This document shows, piece after piece, positions 1-12,525 of a DNA stretch of 64,000 nt. Below the pieces are notes generated by a model. The model was not told the origin of the DNA. It was given only the letters and a program-made list of their open reading frames with translations, and did not search any database. The DNA comes from Kappaphycus alvarezii (taxonomy: Eukaryota > Rhodophyta > Florideophyceae > Gigartinales > Solieriaceae), in assembly GCA_002205965.3 (NCBI GenBank), contig NADL03000740.1:1116001-1180000 (forward strand), written 5' to 3'. The translations under genes were made by a program, and so were the position numbers. Within the stretch, counting starts at the first letter, position 1. The number at the start of each line of letters is the position of its first letter.

Positions 1-3000
1 TTTATGCTATCCCAGTTGAAATCAAAATAATGACTGCAGTTGGAACTATTTTAATGCAACAGAGATAAGTCATAAGTATGAATCATAGCTTTGTGTGGAA
101 GATGTTGGACAGGATGACAGTTGCTATTAACTGTCTCGAGAGGTTTTCCAGACAACCCAGTATCGTGCTCATATTTTTCATTACGCTGCGACACTGGGCA
201 TGAATAAAGTTTCTTTTTTTTTGGTACTAGCGGGTCAATGACAGAGGGTCGCATACATTATGCTTGTGTAATCAGGTTCGCTGAAAAATTTCGTCATAAG
301 TACACATAAGTGCACTTATGCTTTGTACTGCGTTCATCGTGCTGCTTTCGAATGGACTAGAGGTCAGGCTAAGTTCACTCCAAAAGAGTATGAATCTTAA
401 CTTCAGCTATCAGACGCCTCACAAATTCACAGTTTCATGTTATACTATAACCTAAGCCAGGCTTTGCGTCGAACGGTTATTGAACGAGGTACCCCTATTC
501 CCCCGTGTCATATGATCAGGTTGACGCCTTCCGTTTACTGGAATCGTCTGAAAAGGGGAGTTAACGCTTCATCTCATCAATTGAAGACAATAGGCCGTTG
601 TAATATTACGAGAATCCTTTTGTTGTCCATTATAGGTAGCCTCCTATCGATGCAGATGAGAAATTAAATTGTGGACTACAGATTGTATCGAGCTCGAAAC
701 TCTTATTTCTTACCACAAAGATATTATTCACTGCAACATGACAACAGAGGTTACTCATATTTTCGGCACAGAGTGTCTCAAAGTGAAAATTTCGGTCGTT
801 TTGTGAGGGTGATTGCTCGTGAATGTATTGAAGTAATGAGGGACTCAGGAGGAGGTAGCAAGGGTGGTACGAAGCATATCAATAAGCTTACGCCACTGTT
901 CAGCAGAATTGCTGCGAATAAGTACAATAACGGTACTCACAAAGCAAGAAGGCTCAATAGAAGAATTGACGAAAAGAAAGTTACTGTTTAAACCAATTTT
1001 TTTGTGCTCTGCTCTTGGAAACTGCGGGGGAATGCAGCACAAAAAAGGAATTCATTAGAAAGAGTCTAGGCAGGTACAGTGGTGCTCAGTTTTAGACATG
1101 CTATCTGCTCGGATTGTTGGTCCGAGTGGCATACTAAGGCTAAACTAAGTCGTGTAGAACTTTCTAGTGAAGAGATAGCCTCATTTGAAAGTAGCCTGCG
1201 TATAAGGCAACAGTAATGTAAGAAGAGTTATCTGATGATTGATGGAAGTCGTGCTTTGGAAATAGATAAAGACTATGCTAGCTTGAGAGAATCTCTTTAG
1301 AACTATCTCTTTACAGCTTCACTCAATTTGAGGGATTTGCTCTGGAACGGATTGTGGACAGAGTGGGTGAAGAGTAGGACTACCAGATACTGGAAGGATA
1401 TCGGTGACAGATAGAAAGGTGCGTGATGGTGAACAGTAATTGGATGGACTGGCAGTGAGAGGTATAGAGAGGATAAATGGACAGGATATTGGGATATGAA
1501 GGAGGAGATGAGGTGAATTAAATAAGATAATGGATTATGCATGGGAATCAAGCGTGTAAACAGTGACGATAACAGCAGGACAAAGGTTTGTAGTGTTTAC
1601 AGAAACATTTGCAGAGAGTATTAATATTGTATCAAACAATACGGACACGAAGGAACGGTTGAGAGAGAAGAATTAGGGATGATAACATCGCAATCGGGGT
1701 CTACGGGAGCGGCATAATGAAAAATGCTGTAGTGTTGACACTAAAAGCTTTGGAGCTGAGGGCGAAAACAGGGACGTAGATGGTCCTCAGTAAGAATTGT
1801 TGATGTCAACATCAGCCCTACATGACTTATTTTATTGTTGCGGTGTTTGAGATTAAGCTACAGCAAATTCGTTTCACTCCTGTTGATTTTGTCATCAACA
1901 AATTTCATTTGAAAAGTTTAATGTATGAAGTTTATACTAAGATAGAAGACTACTTTTTGGCCCTAACGCAGTCGTCGAAGACCATTATAAGCCTCGCGTG
2001 ATGTCCCGGTTGATTTCATTTACATCAACGGCAGTGAACCGATATCAGTTTATACACTCTTGTGAGTTCCTATTTGATCACTAGTACTGAGAAGATGTCT
2101 TGTGATGGTGTTAAAATTAGAAGAGTGGGTCAACCTTCATCAACTTTTATCACATAGGACCAATGGATAGATGCACATCACAAAGCTTTTGTGGATTTTT
2201 GGTGGGACTTGTAAAGTTGACCATTTATTAGAGGGGGGAAATGTGGGGTGATTTTGAAAGATATGGTCGGTTGATAATTATTAGAGTGATTTTTGTGCTT
2301 TAAAATTTGTGGATTCACGGACGGAGAGCATGATGCATTTTTTAAGTTGATAATAATGTAGACTGACATGGTGACTGTATGTGAAATAAGGACCGGATAT
2401 ACAAAACGGACCAGCCGCGATTTTTCCCGTTGTCCTGGATTTGACCATTTGATGTAAACGTTTCAATACTAGATAAATAAATACTGTCTAAAATAAATAA
2501 AATAGAATAAGAATGCCAAACCTCGTTGAAATTTATATCACCGTCATTGTCGTTGCGAGCTGAATTGAATGGTATATTTTTCACGTCTTAAGGGTTGAAG
2601 TGGAGTTCCTAGAAAAAAACCGAAAGAGCCATAAAAAATCGTCTATAATTCTGAGCAAAGGGTTATCACAACGCTTTTACTGCATTGCTGCAATCGCCCG
2701 CACTGTCAGATGCTCTGTGTTGATGAAGACAGTTGAGGTGGTTATTATTTACAGTCCAGTACAGTATTATGTTGGCCAATAGATTCTTTGAAATGAAACT
2801 GTACAATATTCGTCATGTAAAGTACAGTACAGTACACATGTATCTGTAAGGCCCTTCTTCCACGTATCACATGAGAAAAGTTTTTCCCTCAACAATCATT
2901 TAACCTGCCAGGTGTAAAATGTGGCAGGGCTCAATTGGCGGACCCAGATACTTGAACAATCCGCAAAGCCATTGGCTGAAATGAACTGAACAGGAAAGTA

Positions 3001-3169
3001 GCGGCGATCCATTGTTGCGGAGTATGCCGCAAGTCAAATGATCAGGCCGCCCCAGCGATGTGCAAATGCCCCTCCCCGCAACCATCCCATCTCATTCATT
3101 CTTGACGCCATCTCTGGTTGAAGTTCAGCAACTCATAGGCCGTTTTTCAATTGACGCACCGCAATTCCA
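1..3169. other. No supportable gene
   Basis: AT-rich sequence with only short, unrelated open frames on both strands (for example 437-667 and 671-991 on plus). None shows a recognisable family motif. A CAGTAC-type palindromic tract lies at about 2818-2837. The last 200 bases run into the presumed 5' region of the pyruvate carrier gene. Confidence 0.6.
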
Positions 3170-3889
3170 ATGGCAGCGCGACTTCGAGCTCTCTGGGACC
3201 ACCCTGCTGGGTTGAAGACTGGTACGTAATCACCGCACCAACGTCCCTCGCTTGACTTCCACTCAAAAGGAGGCACACATTCCAAAGCCCTAACCTGATC
3301 CTCGTTGTATATGATTCGTCTTCATAGTTTTTTTCTGGGCACCGACAATGAAATGGGGTTTGGTATTTGCAAGTCTTTCCGATATGAAACGCCCGGTTGA
3401 GGACCTTTCCATTCCGCAGTGTAGTGGTACGTCTCAAACATGCCAACACAACTCGGACGCGACTAGCTACCTTTGCGAAACTCTCGACCCCATTTTTACT
3501 CACCATGACACTCCTCTCTGTCCACGATCAATCTCCACTTCCCTTCGAACAACTCGTCATCCACAGCTCTCGCGCTAACAGGACTCGTCTGGGGTACGTA
3601 ATCCTCCTCTCTAATCTCACTCATCAACCAGCAATCTCTCCCCCAACACCCATCATTAACCACCAACTCTCACCCCCTGCTCGTGCAACAAAACAAAAAA
3701 CAATACCGGCACTCTTTACATTCCCTCAGCACGCTGGAGCTTTGTCATCACACCTCTCAATTACAACCTGGCCGGTGCCAACATATTCGTCGCCGCAACC
3801 AACATATACCAACTCAGCGAGTATTCCGTGCCTCCCAACCATCAACCGAAGCTGCCTCTCCAGTCACCCCGGCCTCCACAACCTCCTGA
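3170..3889 (+). CDS. MPC2: Mitochondrial pyruvate carrier subunit 2 (MPC2-like), four exons
   Basis: Subunit of the inner-membrane heterodimer that imports pyruvate into mitochondria. Exons read as 3170-3221, 3328-3426, 3567-3593 and 3730 to about 3889. All three introns (106, 140 and 136 bp) start GTACGT and end AG, and phases match. The spliced protein (about 112 residues; animal MPC2 is about 127) begins MAARLRALWDHPAG and carries the family blocks FFWAPTMKWGL, LSDMKRP, LTGLVWARWS and VITPLNYNL, in MPC order with the expected membrane helices. At about 3812 one base seems missing: the unshifted frame runs on to 4081 as Pro-rich sequence, while the shifted one ends at 3889 with a short polar tail, as in relatives. 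Family call is strong; the exact C-terminus is inferred. Confidence 0.93.
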
Positions 3890-4426
3890 CAAACTGTCTA
3901 CCGCAACCTCGCGCATTCTTATCAAACCCCCGCTTCCTCTTCACGAACCGTACAACCAACCCCCCCCCCCCCGGTCGTCAAGTCGCCCTCACCGAGACCC
4001 TCACCCCACTTGTATGTGTCTCGAGTGTTGTTCAGGTCCGCCGCATTCGCGCTTTGACATTGACGGTGCCCCTCTGCTTTGATCAGCATTGTGCCATGTT
4101 GTTATGTGGAGAGTATGTTTGTGAGCTAGTGTGTGTAGGACGAAATTAGGATTTGCACGGCATTAAAAAACCAGGTCGACGTCTCCATCTGCAAGTTGGG
4201 ATGGCAGGGTTGTTGACAATGTTCAACGTGTGAAACGCGTCGAAATGATGCTGAGTGACGTGGAAATGTGCCATTCTGAGCTTGTGTGTTCAAAGGTCGA
4301 CGTGCCGGGCGAAAAAATGTGAGAGATAACGCGGCGACTGTCGCATGTGTTGCCTGAGGTAGGCGTGTGGTACTGGTGATGGGTTGATGTGTTTGTTCGA
4401 CAAAAGTGGACTTTACATGAGCGTAG

Positions 4427-4648
4427 TCATTCTTGTCGTGAGAATACCTTTTTGTTCTTAACGATCTAACGTGGGAAGCGACAAGGGTGAGTACTATGAA
4501 AGGTTTTGTGAGGAATGGTGGGGATTGAAGTGGCCATGAGGTATGGGATTTGATGACGTACCATGATAGTTAATGGGACAATAATGCCGACGACAACGAC
4601 TACGGCGCCGATGGTGAAGGAGACGGCCGTTGGGGCAGCAATTTCCAT
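4427..4648 (-). CDS. Possible 41-residue single-pass membrane protein, two exons
   Basis: Exon 1 (4562-4648) encodes 29 residues starting MEIAAPTAVSFTIGA, followed by a strongly hydrophobic Val/Ile stretch. The intron (4466-4561, 96 bp) has the same GTACGT donor as the MPC2 gene and an AG acceptor. Exon 2 (4427-4465) adds a basic tail IVKNKKVFSRQE and a stop. The minus-strand sequence before the ATG is C-rich and G-poor, like the leaders of the golgin and PI4K genes, which supports a real gene. The topology would be one membrane helix with a positively charged tail. I do not recognise the family; it resembles tiny organellar or ER subunits only in general form. It is convergent with MPC2. Confidence 0.4.
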
Positions 4649-5013
4649 TGCGAGTAGGAGGTGGGTGGTCGGGATGGCGCCGGTGGATCGTAACGCCCGT
4701 GGAGGTGGAGACTTTCAAGCGGGTGCGACGGGCGAGAGGGTATTGACGGGAACGGCTGCGTGGCGGTTTTGGTCGGGATGGGGTTGGAATTTATTTGGGT
4801 GTAAAAGGCTGGCTATACAGTGGCATCATTCATTTGGATTGGATGTGGTGGGCCAGGTTTGGCGATTTTGTCAAATGGTTCATTGCTGGTTAGCGCCTGA
4901 GCCCGTATGAACAATTTGTTCGTTTTTGACATTACTTGAAACTTGGATGATTTGTCAGACTGGCTTGACTGAATGCTCCTGTTTGCTGCAAGGGTGCGCA
5001 AGCAGCACTGAGA

Positions 5014-5080
5014 CAGCGAGTTGCAGAATGGTAGCGCGGTTTGAGAAAAACGTTTGCTGTTTCGAATCCCGCAGAGGTAC
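5014..5080 (+). pseudogene. tRNA-like segment with A-box and B-box (decayed tRNA or SINE head)
   Basis: An A-box-like TTGCAGAATGGTAGCGC at 5021 is followed 38 bases later by GTTTCGAATCCCGC, a near-consensus B-box. The spacing is about six bases shorter than in a standard tRNA, the T-stem has two mismatches and no acceptor stem pairs. It is therefore not a functional tRNA as read. A tRNA-derived SINE head or a pseudo-tRNA are the two options. Confidence 0.4.
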
Positions 5081-5739
5081 TCTCGGACGAGGACAATGCG
5101 TGCATACAGTACACCGCGCTGTAGGGATATTCACTTCGTGACTCTCCAAGCGTTTTGCTCCGTAGTTCGCGACAAGGCTTTGCACATCATGATCCACGCG
5201 CATGCTTGATGGGCAGTTTTGGCACAAAGACGGCAGCCTGAGCGGGTACGCGCCCAAGCGGTGAGGATAGAATTACAAAACTCTCTGCACTTGGTAGGTA
5301 ATGAATGTTGTGCTAAGTTGCCTACTTTGAGCTTGTGGAAGAGGCGCCGGCTCAAAGTCATTGTGTAAGGTAGCAAGCAAATGAAGGTTCCCCCGCAGTA
5401 CGACAGGACTGTCAATGGGTAGGGAGCCATGGCGGAGTGCATTGTCCTCAAACCAAACTCGAGTGTCGTATAACAAGTGCAGGTGGCCTACTGGATCCTT
5501 TTGAGGGTGTAGGCCACTCGCTGATTGTCGACATCGGAAGCACTTGAGGCGCGTACGCTGCTCAATAAAGGTTGGGAAGGTGGTCATCCGATATGCACGA
5601 GAAAGAGACTGGATGCAGAAGTTTGTTTGGTCGCACAGTTGGCTCTAGCGAGTCAGAACGGAAACGCTGTAAAGTTCTGCCAGGACAACCGTACCGCGCG
5701 ATGGAGACAACTGCGGTTTGTTATCAAATCATAAGTTCA

Positions 5740-5870
5740 GGGAGAATTAGAAACCGCAAAGCCACTGAAATTGTGTATGCAGTGTGTCCATTCGGCCTCA
5801 AGCCTGCTACATTCCAACTCCAATCAAACGCCGAGAAAATTTTCGTAAAAGCCCAATTATACCCACCGCC
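5740..5870 (+). pseudogene. Scrap of Ty3/gypsy-type reverse transcriptase
   Basis: The frame contains VYAVCPFGLKPATFQ, close to the (P)FGL.NAPATFQ block of Ty3/gypsy reverse transcriptases. No YxDD, RNase H or integrase motif is visible nearby. It looks like a residual fragment of an LTR retroelement; the short match keeps confidence low. Confidence 0.35.
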
Positions 5871-5888
5871 TGACGCCACTCTCTCCAA

Positions 5889-6065
5889 AACCGGATAAAT
5901 CAATCAAGCCCATTACGTCTTCCCCCCGTTTACATCACCCTCCTCCAATACCATCAACCAAGGCGTACTCGCCCACTTACACCTCCCAACCTTCATCTTC
6001 CTCCCACACCCCCCAACAACACACAAACCCCCCAAACCCCTCTCTCTCCCTTGCCCCTACACACC
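5889..6065 (+). promoter_or_regulatory. C-rich, G-poor leader of the golgin gene
   Basis: For about 175 bases before the golgin ATG the plus strand is almost free of G and rich in CCT, CCA and ACAC runs, ending CTACACACC just before the ATG. The PI4K-beta gene has a leader of the same composition (18.5-18.8 kb). A transcribed 5' leader or core promoter is inferred; no TATA box stands out. Confidence 0.45.
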
Positions 6066-9000
6066 ATGTGGAACAGCTTCGGCTCCATCCGCGACCGCGT
6101 CCGCGAAAACGCCAACCGCGTACGCGAGAATGCCAAAGTTGCAGCTCAAGTAGCCCACGGCATGTTACAGGTTGCCGCTGCGGAGGAAGAAGATCTAGAC
6201 CCGTCTGCGACTCCGCCAAACCCCAAACCAGACCAGACTGATCGCTGGGACGATTGGGGGGCGTCTGCCGAGCAAGCGACAGAGCCGTCTGGACAGCAGC
6301 ATGTAGGATCACCGCCTCCGCCTCCCGCACCATCGGATGGCCGAATGGATGCTGGCTCCATGCCCCCGCCGTTGGCACCCCCTTCCTTGTCTTCGTCGGC
6401 TGAGGGGGGAAGGAGGAAGTCCAGGTATGTTGTCACGGGGTTGGAGGAAAAGGGTGGCGGTGGCTTGGCGCTTTGAGACCAGGGGGAGTGGGTTGGTGAC
6501 CCCCGCCACTGCTGCGTCATTCCGCCACTGCTGGCGTGACTCCCGCCGCTGTGAGGGGGGGCGTCGCTGTAAAAGAGGACTTTGACCAGAAAGAAGATGG
6601 TGATGGCGATGGTTCTAACGGCTGGGATGAGGATGGCGCTTGGGATGTCGCAGAAGTGAACCTCGAGGGGAAGACAGCGGGCGAGCTATTCAGGAGCCCG
6701 CTGAAACATTGGAGGAAAGGAGGCGCCAGCAGATCTGTGGGAAGCCGCGGATGAGTGGAACGTCGCCTCAGTAGCACAAGATAGAAAGCGGGATCGGAGT
6801 TGGATGGAGGGTGGATGATTGGGAGGAAGGAAGGAGTGGAATGTAGTAGACGGTGCAGGGGGAAACGATAAGCCCTATTGAAGCTGTGGAAGAGATGGGA
6901 AAAGTCGACTTGAACATGAAGCGGGAACCGACGGAACCAGCGGCAAACTAAGCGGGCAAGTATCAAGCTCGTTGGACACTGAATGGAAAGCGACCAGCAG
7001 AGTGGTGGGGGTGGAACTGCGGTCAAAGCGAAAAACAAGCGAGAGCCAGAATGAGCGAACGAGAGTGACTACTTCAATCGGGAATGGAGTGTTCCAGTTG
7101 ATGAAAAGTCTGTTCCCGAGCCCGACAGTTTTTGGGGTGGAGACGATGGTGGTAACGGGAGCACGACTGGGTGGGATGGGGACTGGAATATGACAGCGGA
7201 GGACGGATCGAGGCATGACGCTAGAAAGGATTGGGATACAGTAGCGACCAGGGCGGACGAGAATGCTGAGGCAACCTTCGTTGACGAAGGGCAGAAAATC
7301 TCGGCGGTGGAGCCTCATTCTGCAACTGCAGACGTGGGTAACAGTACTGCCCAGGACACTCCCCCTTTCATGTTGCACAGGATGAGGGAAGCTCACTTCA
7401 GCAAGCACCGCAAAGACATCTCTTCCAACTGACGATTGGCAAATGTCAACGGAGGATCAAGCACACTCCCAGACCGAGGATAACGGGTTTGGCTGGGAAA
7501 GCATGCAACCCACGGGCCGTATGTCAAACAATGACGCAGCGTAGACTGGTTCTCGGCCGGAGGTGCAGGAGTGGCGCACTGAAAACGGAAATGAGTCAGA
7601 GGCCTTTTTCGATGACGTTTCAAGGGGCAATTCGGAAGAACAGATTGCTGTTAGATCACAAGAGCCTGTTTCTCGGATTGGAGGTGAAGCTCTGCATATT
7701 AATGAAAGGACAAACTCCCGGGGAGAACCACTGCAAGTAGGGAATATCGTTGAGACCCCAGCAACAAGAACCTGCTTTGATTCAAGACCTATCCCCTGGA
7801 TTCCGACGCGAATTCCGGCACAAAGTATTTGGAACAAGCAACATGGAGGTCGCTAAGAAGGGCTTCCCCTCCCCCAGGCAGACGTATTCAGTCAAATACT
7901 CCAGAAGCTACATGGCCAAAATATGGTCCAGATCAGCAAGACAATGAATCGTCTTTTATTCGAGAGCCTTCTTTCACTTCCCCTTCAACTAATGCTAATT
8001 CAGCAATACAATCTTCTCCCCGTCACAAGAGCAGGGGAACGCTATAAATGCTACCCTTTTGGAGGAGATCAGACAGCTTAAAGTAGAGAAGGACTCCTTT
8101 ATCGTTACCCGAGAGGCTAACGAGAGGGAGATTTCTGATTTGAAGAATTGATTGCGAACCTACGGGAAGATGTTTCTAGTCGCGATATGCGTGTTAACTT
8201 GCTCGCGGAGGAGAAAGGCCATCTCCTTTCTCAGCGAGATGACCTGGCCAGGCAAAAGTCGCTAGTCGAGGGGGAACGCGATGCTGCGATTGAGAAAGGA
8301 GGAGATGATGTTCGTAAAGCGACAGGTGCCATTGATGTGATGAGGGATATGCGGGATGCTGTCGAGAGGAGAGAAGCGGCTATCGCTGAGCAGATTGAGT
8401 GTTTACGTGTTGATCTAGATCGTATTTCTGGGCAGAGGAATTCATTGGTAGCTGAATCTGATGAGCTAAAGGTAAGGCTTAGTGAGTTGAGGCTCAATCA
8501 AAGAGCCGCGAGGATGGTCTAAGGGAACAAATTCAGCTAATGAAGAACGAAACAGAAATTGTTCAACTGGAGAGGGATAAGGCCTGATCGCGGCGCAACT
8601 ACATGTCGGGAGCACGAAGAGCTCCTAGAGACTGAAAAGGCAACATCTGCTAGCTTGATGGCCGCAGAAATTAGAGTTCGAGAACTGCAAACCACAATAG
8701 ATTCCATACACGGCGATAGGGATGAGGAGACATCTCGAATCGAAGCCTATCGACTCAAGTGGCGGAGATGAAAAGGCAAATTGAGAATGTTATCGAAGAA
8801 CGGAACGCTTTACGCAACGAAAAGTCGTCAATGGAAAGAGATATTGAGGCTCTGAATAAGCAAGGCGAAGAAACCCAGAGAGCCCTACAGGATGCGCAAA
8901 GGGTGCAACAGTCATTACTCAGCGAGAGAGATGAGGCAAGAACTCGTTACGGTGGCCTTCGCGATCAGCTAAAGGACTTCAAGCCAACTCGAAGCAACAA

Positions 9001-11726
9001 TTCCGAAAGAGATCGCCTCGTACAGGAACGAGCAAGTTTTGCTACATCGTCGAGTTCTGTCACCAACAGAGAAAAAGCTTTAACGACCGAATGTCAACAA
9101 AAGACAGCTATGATTACTGGTTTCCAACGGAAGCTTAAAGTTGCGCTCACAAAGATTGAGAAGCTCAGCACTCAGAAGGCAACTTGCCAAAGACAAAGAG
9201 ATGAGGCTGGTGCTAGGTTGCGGGCTGCGGGAGCTGAGTTTGCCCAATTAACCAGCAAGCTGGAGATTGCAACCACTGCAAAAGATAAGTTGCAAGAGGA
9301 CTTGAATATGCTCCGAGACGAAAAGGATAAAGACCTGGCTCATATTCAGGATCTCTCAGAGAAAGTTTTAGAGATAAGATTCTTGAGGAGAACTTGGAAA
9401 GAAGTGCCAACAGGTGAAGGAGTTAGAAGAAGCCTGCGGCAGTCATTTGATGAAATGAGCAAATTGAACAACGAAAAATCGGCTCTCCAACAGAAATGTA
9501 ACAACTTGGCCACCGATGCCAGTTCCAACCAGGAAAATGTGAGGTCTTGATGCGCGAGAGAGACATGCTGCAATCAAAACTAAACGCAATTGATGAGGAT
9601 AAGAAAAACATGCAGGTGGCTATTGATTCATTGCAAAGCTCACTAGCGGAGTTTTCAAAAGGGCAGAAGGCTGCTGAAGCAGAGTTGGCGACTGCGAAAG
9701 AAAAGGCGGCCTTTGATATCGGAGTGGTAGAGCTGAGTTGCAGCAGAACAAAATATCAGAGCAGCGCACGCAGAAAAGCTGGCGAACCTTCAGAGTAGGA
9801 TCGTCGAGCAGAGGGTACCTCTGCAAAGATGGCAGATTCAATCAAATCATCAGAGCAATTAAGGAGGAACTTCAAGCGCGACACGGGGCGTCAAGCAAAG
9901 TCTTGGAATCAATTAGCAGGGTAGATTTAGCGATTCAGATGACTATTCTCAAGCAGCATCTGAGATGGTGACAAACGTATGTGGTGTTTTGGGAAGCCTA
10001 GCTAATGAGCATGCATGCGCACTCGACAATCTCTCAGAGCTGCAGGAAGATATGAGCGAAATGACGATGAAGCTTGAAAGCGCAAGCAGGAGAACACAGA
10101 AGCCACTGCAAACGATGAGAAATTGGCAGAACTGAGAGCAGCCTATGATGCAGCAAGGCAGCAGCTTGAAGGTCTTTTATGAAAAGAGGGTCATTGGAAA
10201 CACATTGTAGGACGCTGAGGCGACGTTACAGGATGCTGAGGTGAGGGCTGCGGAGCTTGATGATAAATTGAGGGTCACATCGTCTAAGATGCAGGAAATT
10301 GAGGAGAAAGCAAAGGTTACAGCAGAGGAGAAAAGTCGATTATCTGTCGAGGTTGAGGAGTCAAGGTCAAAGCTGGAGTCAATTTGGAGGATGTTGCAGA
10401 AGAGCATGGCGAGTCAGCAAATAGAATTGTACAGTGAATCATTGATGACTATGATCTTCCAGAGGTGAAAATGTAGCGGTGCTGGCACTTCGCACGGCGG
10501 CATCGATTGTGGCTGAGCTGGAAAGAAATCGATTGTCATCGCAGGACGTTTCCCATCGGCTAGCACATGCGGAGGCAGAGGTTACAAGATTAACTGACAG
10601 GGCTGAGATTGCAGAGAAGGAACGAGACGTGTTAAGAGGTAGCAACGAACGCCTTGAAAAGAAGATAAAGGTGGCCAAGGGCGAAGGAGGCTGATGCGAA
10701 GGAGAAATTTGAGGTAGTTAGAGTTCAGTATGAAGATGAGCTGGATGACACGAAACACGAACTTGAGAATATACACGGATAGGGCGAAAAGGGCGGAGAA
10801 GGAAGCCGGGGAACTTCGGGCACTGTGCAGTAAGCTGACATCTCAGTTTAACGGGCGTACGAATGAACTCGATGAGGCTGAGGAAAAAGTTGTATACTTG
10901 CAGGACCAGGTAACGAATTTGGAAGAAGACCTTGAAGAGGCTCATCGACGGCTCAGGGAGCATGAAGAAGTGACGGCAGAGGCTCGACGTAGCGATGTTG
11001 ATCGAATGAGGGCGAAACTGGACGAGGCGATGGGACAGGTGGAGAGATTAGAGACGGAGTGTGCGAGATTGCAAGAATCCTGCGACAAGGCGGAAATTGC
11101 AGCGCGGGAGAGTGAACTGGCGGCGGAGACTCATCGACGTGCAGAAGGCAATCTGCAGATTGCGATTGAACAACTGGAAGCTGGATTAGAGAGTAGGGTT
11201 GAGGAAAAGACAATTGAAATACAAACGAAAATGCAAAAGGCGGAGGAAAGATATCGCGATGTGATGAAGCGGGAGGAGGAGATGGCGATGACGGAGAACA
11301 AGTTGGGAATTCGGGACGATGAGATCAGGAGTTGAGGAGTGCGATTGGGAGACTGGCAGATGAGAGGGTGGAATTGAAGCTTGAGTTGGAAAAGAGTTTA
11401 TCAAGGCTGAATCACCCGGATGCGGGAGGTGAATTGGTGGATCGACGTGTCGTGAGGCAATTGCTAGTGAGTTATTTTAGGGTAGGATCGTTGCGAAGAC
11501 GAGATGTGCTAGAGTTGATGTCAAGGATGCTTGCGTTTTCGGAGGGTGATAAGGTGGCTGTTGGGTTGAAGAGAAGAGCGCTGATGGAAAGGATTGGGTC
11601 GTTGGTTCAGGCGCCTGAATGGAGGATGCGCAGTTGGCACCTTTGGGGACGGTAAGTGATAAGTGGATTGAGTTTTTGATGAAGGAGACTGAGGAGGGCG
11701 AAGAGGATCAAGAGAAAGGATGGTAG
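6066..11726 (+). CDS. Long coiled-coil golgin with C-terminal GRAB domain (GMAP-210/Rud3/plant GC3-GC4 type), frameshifted
   Basis: Tethering golgin, expected on cis-Golgi membranes through Arf GTPase binding. It starts MWNSFGSIRDRVREN, a short amphipathic N-terminus like plant golgins, then has an acidic Trp/Asp segment (WDDWG, GWDEDGAWD, to about 7.4 kb). From about 8.05 kb it is Glu/Lys/Arg/Gln heptad coiled coil. At about 11.43-11.57 kb lies VDRRVVRQLLVSYF followed by DVLELMSRML and VGL, the GRAB/GRIP-like Arf-binding pattern. The tail DKWIEFLMKETEE matches the post-GRAB end of plant relatives and stops at 11724-11726. More than ten frame changes split it (for example near 8.15, 8.54, 9.55, 10.47, 11.34 and 11.62 kb). 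A possible intron begins at the GTATGT at 6425 and ends near 6575. Total is about 1,800 residues. Confidence 0.85.
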
Positions 11727-12380
11727 TTCTAATAATTGTTGAAACACTACAGGGTCTGTGTTCCGCAGCCCAACCGTAATAATAAAATGGTACTTCAGTA
11801 GCACCTGTACGTATAACGAAGAAGCTACGGTAGAATTAAGCGCTGAGTCTGGATGTGGACAAATATTTAAGACAGAACGACGGTGAACTGTGATCTTTAA
11901 AGAACTGAAACGGTCGTACTTTGGGTCATTTCCAAACGCGTAGTTCGAAGCTGTGTTCATAGGCCTTTATGTTGCGACAATTGAACATCTTTTGACCAAA
12001 CTGTTTCTTGAAGAATTGCTACTCCACATAAGGACGTAGTCTAGACTAGACAAAATTGTTGACGGCACTTTAGTGACTATTCTTCAATCATTAAAACACC
12101 CCAATTTTTCCTCTCTGGTGACATGGCTCAAGATTGTTAACAGGCATTCGTACGTCTTGAGTGAGCGACGAGAAGCTCTCCGCAAATCTGTGCAATTTTT
12201 CAGAACCAGTAAGGCCAACGCAAATGCTGACATCCTCATCTTTCTTATACGCATTTTTGAAACATGTTACCATCTTTTCTTCGGTAGTTTGAGTGCGTGT
12301 GGCAATGAAACTCTTAACGATTGTACGAATCAATAGCCCGAAAGAAGTGCGTATGGACACCCCTGCACAACCTTACCAAT
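11727..12380. other. Intergenic, no gene seen
   Basis: 3' flank of the golgin gene. A minus-strand 89-codon frame (12091-12360) has no recognisable motif and may be chance. Confidence 0.5.
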
Positions 12381-12525
12381 TGTTGTTTTTCTTGTTCCCG
12401 GTGGCGAGGCGCTTTCGGGTTCGTCTTGGACTGCGGCGGGCTCCGGTATTTTCCGCTTCACTGCCCGGGGTCTCCTTGCTTTTGCTGTGGTGGGCCGCTG
12501 GTGGAGTTTTCTGGCTCCGGTGCGG
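12381..12525 (-). repeat. Inverted copy of a retrotransposon ORF1-like segment (arm 1)
   Basis: This stretch is close to 90% identical, by eye, to the reverse complement of 13468-13608. Read on the minus strand it encodes the same peptide (AAVQDEPESASPPGTRKTT against AAVQDEPESATPPGTRKTT). It is thus a separate fragment of the same element family in opposite orientation, and it marks the left edge of the retroelement region. Confidence 0.85.

Larger units (their letters stand above)
4719..5888. other. Intergenic region with element fragments
   Basis: Open frames here are short and discordant. The two items worth naming, a tRNA-like segment near 5.0 kb and a reverse-transcriptase scrap near 5.8 kb, are listed separately. 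No intact gene was found on either strand. Confidence 0.5.

Noticed and set aside
3397..4149. 250-codon plus-strand frame
   Set aside because: It reads across introns and in the wrong frame of the MPC2 gene; the conserved MPC blocks are in other frames joined by splice sites.
4427..4648. PsbX-like photosystem protein
   Set aside because: Only the Val-rich helix and a Lys tail are shared in a general way; too short a match to name.
5955..6378. Minus-strand frame opposite the golgin start
   Set aside because: Antisense shadow of the golgin first exon and its C-rich leader.
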